A stretch of DNA of 64,000 bases from Sphingomonas_D zeicaulis (GCF_050433225.1 NZ_JBNPXQ010000001.1:434001-498000), one strand, 5' to 3'; positions 7,875 through 19,013 are shown, numbered from the stretch's first letter. Program-made: numbers and translations. The notes: generated from the letters alone by a model not told the origin.

Positions 7875-10543
7875 GGCAGGTCCTGGTCTTCGAGCGCGGA
7901 GATCACCGCGGCCTCGGGAATGGTGATGGTGAAGCAGGCGCCGGGGGGCGTCTCGACATTGCGCGCGCTCACCCGCAGCCCCATCGCCTCGGCGAAGCCC
8001 TTGACGATGGCGAGGCCGAGGCCGGTGCCGCCCTTGGCGCGATCCGATCCCTCCAGCCGGGTGAAGGTCTCGAACAATTTGGCTTCCTTGCCCGGCGGGA
8101 TGCCCGGCCCCTCGTCGATGATCGACAATGCGATGCCCTGCGCATCGCGGCGCGCGGCGATCGTCACGGGCGTATCCGGATCGGCATAGCGGCCGGCATT
8201 GTCGAGCAGGTTGATGAGGCAGTGGTGGAAGAGCTGCGGGTCGATCCGCACCAGCGGCATGTCCGGCGCGATCTCCAGCCGGATCTCGTGGCCGGCCAGC
8301 GCGCGGCGGGTGTCATGCACGGCGGAGGCAACGGCGTCGGTCAGGTCGGTCGCCTCGATGCGCAGCGGCAGCGCGCCGGCCTCCACCCGCGCCATGTCGA
8401 GCAGGTTGGCGACGAAGCGGTTGAGGCGCTGCGCCTCGTCCTCGACGGTCTCGACCAGATCGGGGCGCGGATCGGTGCGCATCTGCTGGACGGCGGAGAG
8501 GATCGAGGTCAGCGGCGTGCGCAGATCGTGGCTGACGGAGGAAAGCAGCGCGGAGCGCAGCCGGTCGCGCTCGCGCAGCTGGCGGGCATCCTGCATCTCG
8601 CCTTCCAGCGCCATCCGGTCGAACGCGATCGCCGCCTGGTCGAGCAGGCTCATCAGCAGCGGCGTCTGGTCAGACCGCAGCGGCTCGCCGGCATCCTCGC
8701 GGGCTAGGCCGAGCACGCCGAGCACGCCGCGCGTGGTCGCCAGCGGGTGGAACAGCCAGTCGGAGGCGGTGAGGGTGGAGGAGCCGCGGCCGGCGGGCTG
8801 CTCATTGTCGATCGCCCATTGCGCGGCGGCGAGCTCGATCTGGTCGAGCCGGTCCTCGGGCGGATAGGCGGCGCGCAACTGTGGCCCGGTGGCGGAGGGG
8901 AGCAGCAGCACGGTCCGCACGTCGAACAGCCGGGCGACCTCCGCGCAGATCGCCTGCATCAGCGCTTCCTGGTCGGCGGCGCCGGTCAGCAGGCGGGAGA
9001 AGCCGGCAAGCGCGGCGTTCTGCCGCGCGCTCGACTGGGCGAGGTCCGCCTGGGTGCGCACCCGCGCGGCGAACTGGCTGGTGACCAGCGCCACGCCGAG
9101 CAGCACGAAGATGCTGATGATGTTTTCCGGATTGTTGACCGTCAGCGTGCCGGTGGGCGGCAGGAAGAAGAAATTGTAGGCGAGCGAGGCGGCGACGCCG
9201 GCGAACAGCCCGGCGCGCAGGCCGAAGCTGGCGGCGGCGAACATCACCGGCACCAGGAACATCATGCCGACATTGCCGAGGTCGATCAGCTCGACGAGCC
9301 CGCGGGCGATGCCTGTGCACAGCGCGACCGCCGCCAGCGTCCACAGATAGGATGAGAGATCGTCGCGGTGGCGGCGCGGCGGCTTGGTGCCGGCGGGCTC
9401 CGGGCGGACGTCGCCGTCCCCCGGCAGCACGTGGATGGCGACGCCCTCGATGCCGCGGACGAGCTGGTCGACGACCGACCCGTGGCGCAGCTCGAACAGC
9501 CAGCTGCGCGACGACTTGCCGATGACGATCTGGGTGGCGCGCGCCTGTGCGGCGAAATCCCGCAGGCCGTCGACGACGCGCTCGGCGGGGATGCTCGCGG
9601 TGGCAGCGCCGAGGCGGGAGGCGAGCGCCATCGCATCGGCCAGCCGCTGGCGCTCGGGATCGGAGAGGGTCTGGCTGCGCTGGGTCTCGATATGGACGAC
9701 CGTCCAGGGCGCCTTCAGCGCATCCGCCAGCCGCTTGCCCGCGCGCACCAGCCCGGCGCCGCTGGGATGCTCGCTGATGGCAACGATGATCCGCTCGCCC
9801 ACCGCGAAGCTGCCGGCCAGCGCGTGCTGGCGGACATAGTCGAGCATCTGCGCGTCCACCGCCTGCGCGGCGCGGCGCAGCGCCAGTTCGCGCAGCGCGG
9901 TGAGGTTGGATTTGGAGAAGAAATGGCCGAGCGCGCGGCTGGCTTCCTCGGGCACATAGACCTTGCCCTCCTTCAGCCGCTCGATCAGCTCGTCGGGCGG
10001 AATGTCGACCACCTCGATCTCGGCGGCCTCCAGCATCGCATCGGGCACCGTTTCACGCACGCGGACGCGGGTGAAGGAGGCGACGACGTCGTTGAGGCTT
10101 TCGACATGCTGGATGTTGACGGTCGAATAGACGTCGATCCCGGCGTCGAGCAGTTCCTCGACATCCTGGTAGCGCTTGGGGTGGCGGCTGCCGGGGGCAT
10201 TGGTGTGGGCGAGTTCGTCGACGAGGACGAGCTGCGGGCGGCGCGCGAGGATCGCGTCGATATGCATCTCGCCGAGGCTGTGGCCGCGATGGTCGACGGC
10301 GATGCGGGGGATCACCTCATAGCCGGCGACCAGCGCCTCGGTTTCGCGCCGGCCGTGGGTCTCGACGACGCCGATAACGACGTCGACGCCCGATTCGCGG
10401 CGCTGGCGGCCCTCGGAGAGCATCTCGAAGGTCTTGCCGACGCCGGGGGCGGCGCCGAGAAACAGCTTGAGACGGCCGCGGCCTTCCTGCGCGGCCTGGC
10501 GCAGGAAGGCCTCTGGGTCCGGACGGTCGGGTGGCGAGGTCAT
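7871..10543 (-). CDS. kdpD: KdpD sensor histidine kinase
   Basis: 890 residues, the usual length. Domains in order: KdpD N-terminal domain with Walker A-like GAAPGVGKT at 30-38, a universal-stress-like domain (about 250-370), four membrane segments (about 400-505), a GAF-like region, the HisKA domain with SSVSHDLRTPLTS (phospho-His about residue 671), and a HATPase domain with DEGPGIP and GGTGLGLAI. It senses potassium limitation or turgor and phosphorylates KdpE. It lies 42 bases after kdpC. Confidence 0.96.
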   Translation of the reverse strand: MTSPPDRPDPEAFLRQAAQEGRGRLKLFLGAAPGVGKTFEMLSEGRQRRESGVDVVIGVVETHGRRETEALVAGYEVIPRIAVDHRGHSLGEMHIDAILARRPQLVLVDELAHTNAPGSRHPKRYQDVEELLDAGIDVYSTVNIQHVESLNDVVASFTRVRVRETVPDAMLEAAEIEVVDIPPDELIERLKEGKVYVPEEASRALGHFFSKSNLTALRELALRRAAQAVDAQMLDYVRQHALAGSFAVGERIIVAISEHPSGAGLVRAGKRLADALKAPWTVVHIETQRSQTLSDPERQRLADAMALASRLGAATASIPAERVVDGLRDFAAQARATQIVIGKSSRSWLFELRHGSVVDQLVRGIEGVAIHVLPGDGDVRPEPAGTKPPRRHRDDLSSYLWTLAAVALCTGIARGLVELIDLGNVGMMFLVPVMFAAASFGLRAGLFAGVAASLAYNFFFLPPTGTLTVNNPENIISIFVLLGVALVTSQFAARVRTQADLAQSSARQNAALAGFSRLLTGAADQEALMQAICAEVARLFDVRTVLLLPSATGPQLRAAYPPEDRLDQIELAAAQWAIDNEQPAGRGSSTLTASDWLFHPLATTRGVLGVLGLAREDAGEPLRSDQTPLLMSLLDQAAIAFDRMALEGEMQDARQLRERDRLRSALLSSVSHDLRTPLTSILSAVQQMRTDPRPDLVETVEDEAQRLNRFVANLLDMARVEAGALPLRIEATDLTDAVASAVHDTRRALAGHEIRLEIAPDMPLVRIDPQLFHHCLINLLDNAGRYADPDTPVTIAARRDAQGIALSIIDEGPGIPPGKEAKLFETFTRLEGSDRAKGGTGLGLAIVKGFAEAMGLRVSARNVETPPGACFTITIPEAAVISALEDQDLP

Positions 10544-10585
10544 GGGCTCGGGGCCCGGTGCGTCCGACGCTTCATATGGCGAATA

Positions 10586-11164
10586 TTACCGGGCGGGCGT
10601 CATCGCGTCGAGCGCGCGGTTGAGCGCGAGGACGTTGACGGTGGGATCGCCGAGGAAGGCGGGCACCGGCGTCTGCACCGAGCGCTCGACCAGCGCGCGT
10701 ACCGCGGCCGGATTGAGCCCGCGCGCCGCGGCGACCCGCGGCACCTGCCGGAGTGCCGCCGCCGGGCTGATATCCGGATCGAGGCCGGAGCCGGAGGCGG
10801 TTACCAGATCCGCCGGCACCTGTTTTGCGCCATCGGCGCGGGCAGCGAGATCGCCCTTCACCCGCTCGACCAGCGCGGCCGAGGTCGGCCCGAGGTTGGA
10901 GCCGGAGGAGGAGAGGCCGTTATAGCCATCGCCCGCGGCGGACGGGCGCGACCAGAAATAGCCCGGGCTGGTGAAGGTCTGGCCGACGATCGCAGAACCA
11001 ACCGGCTTGCTACCCGCCACCACCAGGCTGCCGTTGGCCTGCCAGGGGAAGATCGCCTGGCCGATGCCGGTGATCGCCAGCGGATAGAGGATGCCGAGCA
11101 GCAGCGCGAACAACAGGGTGAGCACGATGGCGGGGCGAAAGGCGGACAGGAGGTCTTTGGTCAT
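10586..11164 (-). CDS. kdpC: KdpC potassium-transporting ATPase subunit
   Basis: 192 residues, one N-terminal membrane segment (about 12-34) and a periplasmic domain with the family motifs GQTF...YFWSRPSA and DLVTASGSGLDPDISPAAA. KdpC is a single-span subunit that supports KdpA-KdpB assembly and ATP use. It starts 12 bases after kdpB. Confidence 0.95.
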   Translation of the reverse strand: MTKDLLSAFRPAIVLTLLFALLLGILYPLAITGIGQAIFPWQANGSLVVAGSKPVGSAIVGQTFTSPGYFWSRPSAAGDGYNGLSSSGSNLGPTSAALVERVKGDLAARADGAKQVPADLVTASGSGLDPDISPAAALRQVPRVAAARGLNPAAVRALVERSVQTPVPAFLGDPTVNVLALNRALDAMTPAR

Positions 11165-11176
11165 GACAGGGGCTCC

Positions 11177-13213
<2,037 letters not shown>

Positions 13214-13230
13214 GTGGGTGCTCTTTCTGG

Positions 13231-14934
13231 TCAGAAGGTCTGGCCGTTGATCATCGCGAAATGATCGGCGATCGGACCGAGGGCGAGGCTGGGCAGGAAG
13301 GTGAGGCCGCCGACGATCAGCACGATGCCGATCAGCAGGCCGGTCCACAGCGGACCGGTGGTCGGGAACGACCCCGCGGTTTCCGGCGTGTATTTCTTGG
13401 CCGCCAGGCTGCCGGCAATCGCCAGCATCGGCACGATGATGAAGAAGCGGCCGATCCACATCGCGACCCCCAGCAGCCCGTTGTAGAAGGGCGTGTTGGC
13501 GGTGAGGCCGGCAAAGGCGGAGCCGTTGTTGCCGACGCCCGAGGTGAAGGCGTAGAGGATCTCCGAGAAGCCGTGCGGCCCCTTGTTGAGCGGTCCGGCG
13601 AGGCCGGCATCGGTCACCGAAGCGATCGCGGTGAAGCCGAGGATGATCAAAGGCAGCACGGCGATCGCCAGCACCGCCAGCTTCACCTCGCGCCCCTCGA
13701 TCTTCTTGCCGACATATTCGGGCGTGCGGCCGACCATCAGGCCCGCGACGAACACCGCAAGGATGGCGAACAGCAGGAAACCGTAGATGCCGGCACCGAC
13801 GCCGCCGACGACGACTTCGCCGAGCTGGATGTTGAGCAGCGGGATCATGCCGCCCAGTGCCGTGAAGCTGTCATGCATCGCATTGACCGCGCCGCACGAC
13901 GCCGCGGTGGTGACGACCGAGAAGAGTGCGGATGCGGCGACGCCGAAGCGCACCTCCTTCCCCTCCATATTTGCGCCGGCGACGCCGAGCTGGTGGAGGA
14001 TCGGGTTGCCCGCGGCTTCCTGCGAATAGGTGACGGTGACGCCGATCAGGAAGATCGTGACCATCGCGGCGAGGATCGCCCAGCCCTGGCGCGGATTGCC
14101 CACCGTCTTGCCGAAGGTCCAGGTCAGACCGAAGCCGATGATGAAGATCGACAGCATCTGCACGAAATTGGTCAGCGCGGTCGGGTTCTCGAACGGATGC
14201 GCGGAATTGGCGTTGAAGAAGCCGCCACCATTGGTGCCGAGCATCTTGATCGCTTCCTGGCTGGCGACCGGGCCCAGCGCCAATGTCTGCCTCGCGCCTT
14301 CCAGCGTGGTCACGTCGACCGAGCCGGCAAAGGTCTGCGGCACGCCGCTGGCGATCAGGAAGATCGCGTAGACGATGCAGATCGGCAGCAGCAGGTAGAG
14401 CGTCACGCGTGTGCAATCCGCCCAGAAATTGCCGATCGTCGTCGCGCTGCGCCGCGCGAAGCCGCGGAAGAAGGCGAAGGCGAGCGCGATGCCGGTCGCG
14501 GCGGACAGGAAGTTGTGGATGGTGAGGCCCAGCATCTGCGACAGGTTCGACATCGTCGATTCGCCGCCATAGCTCTGCCAGTTGGTGTTGGTGGTGAAGC
14601 TGACCGCGGTGTTGAACGCGAGATGCTCCGCCACGCCGGGAAGCCTGAGCGGATTGCCCGGCAGCACGCCCTGCAGCCGCAGCACCGCATAGGTCAGCAG
14701 CAGCAGCGCGACGTTGAAGATCAGCATGTGGACGGCGTAGCGCCGCCAGCTCTGTTCGGCCGCGGGATCGATCCCGGCGAGCTTGTAGAAGCCGGCCTCG
14801 ACCGGCCCGAGCACGACATGCAGCGGCGTGCGCCGCCCTTCGTACAGCGCATGCAGCCACAAACCCATCGGCTTGGCGAGCGCGATCAGGAGGGCGACGA
14901 AGACGAGGATCAGGGTCCATCCCTGCGGGGTCAT
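13231..14934 (-). CDS. kdpA: KdpA potassium channel subunit
   Basis: 567 residues with about ten membrane segments. The four pore-loop regions typical of KdpA are visible: TNTNWQSYGGE, GGGFFNANSAHPFENP, a CGAVNAMHDSFTALGG loop and GNNGSAFAGL. It forms the potassium-selective pore of the KdpFABC complex in the inner membrane. It starts 13 bases after kdpF. Confidence 0.97.
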   Translation of the reverse strand: MTPQGWTLILVFVALLIALAKPMGLWLHALYEGRRTPLHVVLGPVEAGFYKLAGIDPAAEQSWRRYAVHMLIFNVALLLLTYAVLRLQGVLPGNPLRLPGVAEHLAFNTAVSFTTNTNWQSYGGESTMSNLSQMLGLTIHNFLSAATGIALAFAFFRGFARRSATTIGNFWADCTRVTLYLLLPICIVYAIFLIASGVPQTFAGSVDVTTLEGARQTLALGPVASQEAIKMLGTNGGGFFNANSAHPFENPTALTNFVQMLSIFIIGFGLTWTFGKTVGNPRQGWAILAAMVTIFLIGVTVTYSQEAAGNPILHQLGVAGANMEGKEVRFGVAASALFSVVTTAASCGAVNAMHDSFTALGGMIPLLNIQLGEVVVGGVGAGIYGFLLFAILAVFVAGLMVGRTPEYVGKKIEGREVKLAVLAIAVLPLIILGFTAIASVTDAGLAGPLNKGPHGFSEILYAFTSGVGNNGSAFAGLTANTPFYNGLLGVAMWIGRFFIIVPMLAIAGSLAAKKYTPETAGSFPTTGPLWTGLLIGIVLIVGGLTFLPSLALGPIADHFAMINGQTF

Positions 14935-14947
14935 GGATCGTCTCCCG

Positions 14948-15037
14948 TCAGAAACGTTCGGGCCGCACGAGCGCGGCGACCAGATAAAGGAGCAGGCCGA
15001 CCGCGGTGATCGCGGCCAGCCAGAGTTCGATGGTCAT
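14948..15037 (-). CDS. kdpF: KdpF small stabilising subunit
   Basis: 29 codons with one hydrophobic helix and the C-terminal signature ALVRPERF typical of KdpF. It sits directly before kdpA, as expected. KdpF stabilises the KdpABC complex. Its start follows the stop of the 27-residue peptide gene by 15 bases. Confidence 0.92.
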   Translation of the reverse strand: MTIELWLAAITAVGLLLYLVAALVRPERF

Positions 15038-15052
15038 GGGCGGAGCCTTCCG

Positions 15053-15136
15053 TCAGGCGTTGTCGCAAAGCCGGGCGTAGGCGAGGGTCGCCGCCACCAG
15101 CCCCAGCGTGATCAGGATCCAGAGAAGGTCCTGCAT
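15053..15136 (-). CDS. 27-residue membrane peptide heading the kdp operon
   Basis: Minus-strand frame ATG at 15136 to TGA at 15053, 27 residues. It is one hydrophobic helix (LLWILITLGLVAATLAYA) ending in polar residues with a Cys (ARLCDNA). An AGGAG lies eight bases before the ATG, inside a stem-loop. Spacing to kdpF (15 bases) matches the rest of the operon, which argues that it is translated. It is not KdpF, which follows. It may be a further small subunit or regulator of Kdp; that is inference. Confidence 0.65.
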   Translation of the reverse strand: MQDLLWILITLGLVAATLAYARLCDNA

Positions 15137-15137
15137 G

Positions 15138-15171
15138 TTCGGTACTCCTGCGAGTCTGTGCAGGTACCGAA
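15138..15171 (-). promoter_or_regulatory. Stem-loop over the ribosome binding site at the head of kdp
   Basis: In the minus-strand RNA, TTCGGTA-CCTGC pairs with GCAGG-(AG)-TACCGAA around an 8-base loop: 12 pairs with a two-base bulge. The AGGAG used by the 27-residue peptide gene is within the 3' arm, so the fold would hide it. The same dyad could instead be a protein operator, for example for KdpE. Confidence 0.55.
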
Positions 15172-15518
15172 GTAGGGCTGGGGCGGGTTTGAATTCGAGA
15201 CGCCGGCGGGAGGGGCGGCGTAGGAATCGCGTATGATTAAACCTTCGCCCCTCGGGGGAGAAGGATACGAAGCCTTATGAGCGAAGCGAATTAGGCGAAG
15301 TTGGATGAGAGGTTGCGCTCGCGCAGCGAGCGCGCGGCGCGAGAGCGCCGCTCCCTGCTCCCAACTCCGACTAGGGCCCGCCAAAAGGCGGACCCAAGTC
15401 TGCGTACCCAGCGGTCATCAGTTGTCGGGTAAATCATGCCTCCGGCATGATTTAGGATCGCTAGGGGGGCGATCCGACCCGCCAACTGATGATCGCTCCC
15501 CCCAAGGGCGAGGGATGA
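15172..15518. other. Intergenic region upstream of kdp with several inverted repeats
   Basis: No gene is seen. The stretch contains a hairpin around GCGCTCGCGCAGCGAGCGC (about 15315-15335) and a larger dyad bounded by TCATCAGTTG and CAACTGATGA (about 15416-15492) enclosing an AATCATGCC / GGCATGATT hairpin. These look like mosaic intergenic repeats. The kdp promoter should also lie here, but I cannot point to its -35 and -10 boxes. Confidence 0.5.
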
Positions 15519-16769
15519 TTACTTCACCTCAACCGCATAGATCGCCGGCTTCCCTTCCATATTCCCCCGGAATATGATCCATTTCCCGTTCGGCGTGAAA
15601 TGCTGGTTGGGCTCAAGCGTATAATCCTGCAGCGCCAATGTCGCGAGGCGCACCGTTTCCAGCCGGCCGGGCGCGATCAGGCCATCGCGCGGGGCGGCGG
15701 TCGGCTGCGGCTTCAGCACGCTGATCCACTTGCCGGCATCGCTGCCGTCGCCGGAGAACATCGTGCGGTCCGGCGACTGGCTGAAATGATAGGAACGCTG
15801 GTCGTCGCGCAGTTCGTAGCGCGTGCGGGCGCCGCTCAGCACGTCATAGCCCGCCAGCCAGAAGACGCGGCCCTGCGGGGTCTGGAGATCGTACCAGATC
15901 GTCTTGCCGTCGCTGCTCCAGAATTCATGGCCGGCGATCTCGCCCGCCATCGTCCGCTCATGCACCTTCTTCAGCGCCGAGCCATCGGTGCGGATGGTCC
16001 AGATGCGGTCGACCTGGTCCCACGGCCCCTCATGGCAGAACATCAGCAGATTCGGGTCGGTGGGGGAGAATTGGACATGGTTGAGCCAGTCGGTCGCGCG
16101 GTGGATCGTGCGCTTCTCGCCCTTGGCGATCGAGACGGTGTACATCTCCATCGGCACCCGCGCGGCAAGCCGGTCCGCCATCCACTTGGCCTTGGCGGCG
16201 GCGAAGGAGAGCGGCTTGCCGTCCGGCCCGATGCCGGCATAGCCGGGTGAGCCCGTCTTCGGATCGCGGCGCCCCTGACGGGCGATCTCCTCGGGCGGCG
16301 GCGCCAGTTCGCGTTCGCCGGCGAGCAAGGTCTCGTCTGCATTGATCGCCTCGATCCGCCCGCCCGGCAGGTCGGCGACCTTGCGCGTTTTGCCGCTGTC
16401 GACATCGACCGCCCACACTTGGAACGGGCCGCCATCGTCCACCGCCGTATCCCGCACCGTGTAATAGGCGGTGCGCGTGCGCGGCCCCATGAACAGCAGC
16501 CGATCGACGCGCTGCTTGAGCACCAGCCGCGTTTCCCACGTCTTGAGGTCGACCGCGCGGATGCCCTCCGGCGTCAGATAGATCATCTGGTCGCCCTGGG
16601 GCGTGAACGGGTTGTAATTGAAATAGAGCGCGTAATTGCCGGGCGTGTCGTCGATGCGGACGATACGGCGGCCGGTGGTGGGATCGGTCCAGCCGTCCGC
16701 GGCGAGGGCGGGGGAGGCGGCAAGCGTCGTCACTGCCAGCATCAGCCGGATTGCCTTGGTCAGTCGCAT
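15519..16769 (-). CDS. Oligogalacturonate-lyase-like secreted beta-propeller protein
   Basis: 416 residues from the ATG at 16769, preceded by AAGGGAGAG. A signal peptide (MRLTKAIRLMLAVTTLAASP ending ALA) predicts export. The body has WD/TolB-like blades with repeats of the type SPTDPNLLMF, SSDGKTIWYD and TPNGKWIIFRGN, as in polysaccharide lyase family 22. His residues in GHEFWSSDG and YHFSQSPD are candidates for the metal site. In the usual family motif there is a His-x-His near the C-terminus, while here only NQHFTPNG is seen. It stands alone with no other pectin genes in view. Likely role: cleavage of unsaturated pectin oligomers, not certain. Confidence 0.75.
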   Translation of the reverse strand: MRLTKAIRLMLAVTTLAASPALAADGWTDPTTGRRIVRIDDTPGNYALYFNYNPFTPQGDQMIYLTPEGIRAVDLKTWETRLVLKQRVDRLLFMGPRTRTAYYTVRDTAVDDGGPFQVWAVDVDSGKTRKVADLPGGRIEAINADETLLAGERELAPPPEEIARQGRRDPKTGSPGYAGIGPDGKPLSFAAAKAKWMADRLAARVPMEMYTVSIAKGEKRTIHRATDWLNHVQFSPTDPNLLMFCHEGPWDQVDRIWTIRTDGSALKKVHERTMAGEIAGHEFWSSDGKTIWYDLQTPQGRVFWLAGYDVLSGARTRYELRDDQRSYHFSQSPDRTMFSGDGSDAGKWISVLKPQPTAAPRDGLIAPGRLETVRLATLALQDYTLEPNQHFTPNGKWIIFRGNMEGKPAIYAVEVK

Positions 16770-16862
16770 ATCGCTCTCCCTTTGCGCTTGGGGTGAGCGA
16801 TAGGGCGCGCGATCCCGATATGTAAAGGTGCGTTTCAATTGGTGGGAGTCTTCGTGTGTCTC

Positions 16863-16933
16863 GTCCCTCGACCGCGCTCGGGATGAACGGGGAATATCAG
16901 CTACCTCCGTTCGTCCCGAGCGCAGTCGAGGAC
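16863..16933. repeat. Inverted repeat between convergent/tandem minus-strand genes
   Basis: The arms GTCCCTCGACCGCGCTCGGG and the inverted TCCCGAGCGCAGTCGAGGAC enclose GATGAACGGGGAATATCAGC-type sequence with GTTCGTC on the other side. It resembles the GTTCGTCC...CAGGGCGAAC repeat family seen at 4594 and 49793. Confidence 0.6.
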
Positions 16934-16955
16934 GCGGCGGACGCGCGCGCACCCT

Positions 16956-18032
16956 TCAAAACAACTCGCCTTGGCGACCCGCCGGCGCCCGGAAGAGGTC
17001 CGTCCTGAGCGGCGTCCACACGCGCTGGTTGAGGCCATAGCGCTTGCACGCGATCCCGAACCGCGTGCGCAGCAACTCGGCCCATGGACCTTGCGCGCGC
17101 ATCCGGCTGTGGAACGCCGGATCATTGTCCCGCCCGCCGCGCATCGCCTGGATGATGCCCATCACCTTGGCGGCGCGATCGGGGAAATGCGCGTCGAGCC
17201 AGCCGCGAAACAAGGGCGCCACCTCGTGCGGCAGGCGGACGAGGATGTAGGAGGCGTGGCGGGCGCCCGCTTCCGCCGCGGCTTCCAGGATATGCTCCAT
17301 CTCATGGTCTGTGATCGCGGGCACCACGGGGGACAGTGAGACGGTGACGGGTACCCCCGCTTCGGCAAGCGCCCGGATCGCCGCGATGCGCTTGGCCGGC
17401 CGGGTCGCGCGCGGCTCCAGGGTCATCGCGATCTTCGGATCGAGCGTCGTCACCGACAGCATCACCGCGACCAGTTGCCGCGCCGCCATCGGTGCCAGCA
17501 GGTCGAGATCGCGCAGGATCCGGTCCGACTTGGTGGTGATCAGCAGCGGGTGGCCGGTTTCGGCCAGCACCGCGATGCAGGCCCGCGTGATCCGCCAGTC
17601 GCGCTCGATCGGCTGGTAGGGATCGGTGTTGGTGCCCATCGCGATCGGCGCCGCCACATAGCCGCGCTTGCCCAGTTCGGCGCGCAGCAGCTCGGCGGCG
17701 TTGGGCTTGGCGAAGAGCTTCGATTCGAAATCAATGCCGGGGGAGAGGTCATGATAGGCGTGCGTGGGCCGCGCGAAGCAATAGATGCAGCCATGCTCGC
17801 AGCCGCGATAGGCGTTGATCGAACGATCGAACTTGATGTCGGGCGATTGGTTGCGCGTGATGATCGTGCGCGGTTCCTCGACCGTCACAGTCGTGCGCAG
17901 CGGCGGCGGCGCGCCGTCTATCTCCTCGCGCGCATCCAGCCAGTCGCCCTCCGCCAAGCGCTCGGGCAGCTTGAAGCGCGTGGGCGTGTGATTGCTGGTC
18001 GCGCCGCGAGCGGGTCGGAGCTTCGGATCCAT
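16956..18032 (-). CDS. PA0069-family radical SAM protein
   Basis: 358 residues from the ATG at 18032 (a TTG two codons upstream is possible). The radical SAM cluster is C78-x3-C82-x2-C85 in RGCEHGCIYCFARPTHAY. Downstream motifs MGTNTDPYQPIE and LLITTKSDRILRD match the spore-photoproduct-lyase-like PA0069 group. The substrate is unknown. The gene is divergent from the VOC gene, with 55 bases between the starts. Confidence 0.88.
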   Translation of the reverse strand: MDPKLRPARGATSNHTPTRFKLPERLAEGDWLDAREEIDGAPPPLRTTVTVEEPRTIITRNQSPDIKFDRSINAYRGCEHGCIYCFARPTHAYHDLSPGIDFESKLFAKPNAAELLRAELGKRGYVAAPIAMGTNTDPYQPIERDWRITRACIAVLAETGHPLLITTKSDRILRDLDLLAPMAARQLVAVMLSVTTLDPKIAMTLEPRATRPAKRIAAIRALAEAGVPVTVSLSPVVPAITDHEMEHILEAAAEAGARHASYILVRLPHEVAPLFRGWLDAHFPDRAAKVMGIIQAMRGGRDNDPAFHSRMRAQGPWAELLRTRFGIACKRYGLNQRVWTPLRTDLFRAPAGRQGELF

Positions 18033-18087
18033 TGACAAATCATGGCCGAAGGATGAGAACGTATCAAGAACATTGAAGGAGGTGCAG

Positions 18088-18429
18088 ATGGCCCGGCTGA
18101 ACTATCTCGAACTGCCGACCGCCGATATCGGCGCGGCGAAACGCTTCTACGAAGCCGCGTTCGGCTTCGATTTCGTCGAGTTTGGGCCGACCTATGCGGC
18201 GACGATGTCAGGCGACACCGATGTCGGGCTGCAGGCGGACGGCAGCGAGAAGACCTCGGCGGCGCTGCCAGTGGTCGAGGTGGAGGATCTGGAAGCGGCA
18301 CTGGGCGCGGTCGAAACGGCCGGCGGCACCGTGACGCGCCCGATCTTCGCTTTTCCCGGCGGCCGGCGGTTTCAGTTCAAGGATCCTGACGGGCATGAGG
18401 TCGGCGTCGTCCAGCCGGGTTGGGGCTAA
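18088..18429 (+). CDS. VOC (glyoxalase/bleomycin resistance) family protein
   Basis: 113 residues from the ATG at 18088, with GAAGGAGG upstream. Two beta-alpha-beta units are visible: LNYLELPTADIGAAKRFYEA at the N-terminus and a C-terminal GGRRFQFKDPDGHEVGVVQ. One module of this size normally dimerises. Substrate not predictable. Confidence 0.85.
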   Translation: MARLNYLELPTADIGAAKRFYEAAFGFDFVEFGPTYAATMSGDTDVGLQADGSEKTSAALPVVEVEDLEAALGAVETAGGTVTRPIFAFPGGRRFQFKDPDGHEVGVVQPGWG

Positions 18430-18462
18430 TGGCGACTTCTCGTGGAAAGCGGTCGATGCTTC

Positions 18463-18909
18463 CTAGAGGCAGCCAGCCTCTCTTAAGGTCGCTCGGGCGC
18501 TGTTAAGCGCTCCGCTAGATGTTACACGCCACTTCACCTCGACTGTCTCACTGCAGGGCCACGCCTTAATAGTGCGGCTGGCTCTCCGATTATCTCGTTC
18601 TATCGTGAAGCCGTTGTCTCGCAGCCAAGCTAACAAGACGGTCTCCGGCGATCCAGCGCTAAATCGTTTGCGAAATCTAACTGCAGATTGTGGATCATCC
18701 CACTGTGCATCGGCGAGCAGGCTAGGCCGTGTTTCATTCGAGGTCGTTGCAAGTGCAAGTATGATGCCCTGCCAAGTTAAGGCTGTGATTAGCCCTATTA
18801 CTAGCGCTCCAATGAGCAAAAATGATTTGATTTTCGTTTGCTGCACACTGCAATCTAGCATGCGCGGCGACGTCCGCAATTCGGCGTCAGCGACCCTCCC
18901 CGTCCACAC
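18463..18909 (-). CDS. Hypothetical protein with one membrane anchor
   Basis: 148 residues from a GTG at 18909; an ATG at 18861 would give 132. A single hydrophobic segment (FLLIGALVIGLITALTWQGI) is followed by a soluble domain with LLAWLRDNGFTIERDNRRA and a C-terminal Cys pair. No known domain. Base composition is clearly lower in GC than the surrounding genes, which suggests an acquired gene. It neighbours the REP-bracketed gene at 19100. Confidence 0.55.
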   Translation of the reverse strand: MWTGRVADAELRTSPRMLDCSVQQTKIKSFLLIGALVIGLITALTWQGIILALATTSNETRPSLLADAQWDDPQSAVRFRKRFSAGSPETVLLAWLRDNGFTIERDNRRASRTIKAWPCSETVEVKWRVTSSGALNSARATLREAGCL

Positions 18910-18937
18910 GCCCCGCTTTAAAAATCCTCATTAGTCT

Positions 18938-19013
18938 GGGGAATATAATGCGAAACTCATGCAACGCCTTGCGCGAGCGCCCGGGGGGAGTTTCGTATCG
19001 TGTCCCCGAAATT
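18938..19013. repeat. REP-like palindromic element, copy A
   Basis: GGGGAATATAATGCGAAAC (18938-18956) is an imperfect inverted copy of GTTTCGTATCGTGTCCCC (18990-19007), with GAAAT following. Copy B at 19766-19846 has the same arms. Sequences of this kind are known as substrates of REP-associated tyrosine transposases; no such transposase is in the window. Confidence 0.7.

Noticed and set aside
13261..15009. A 582-codon plus-strand frame over kdpA
   Set aside because: Antisense to kdpA; composition is that of a GC-rich shadow.
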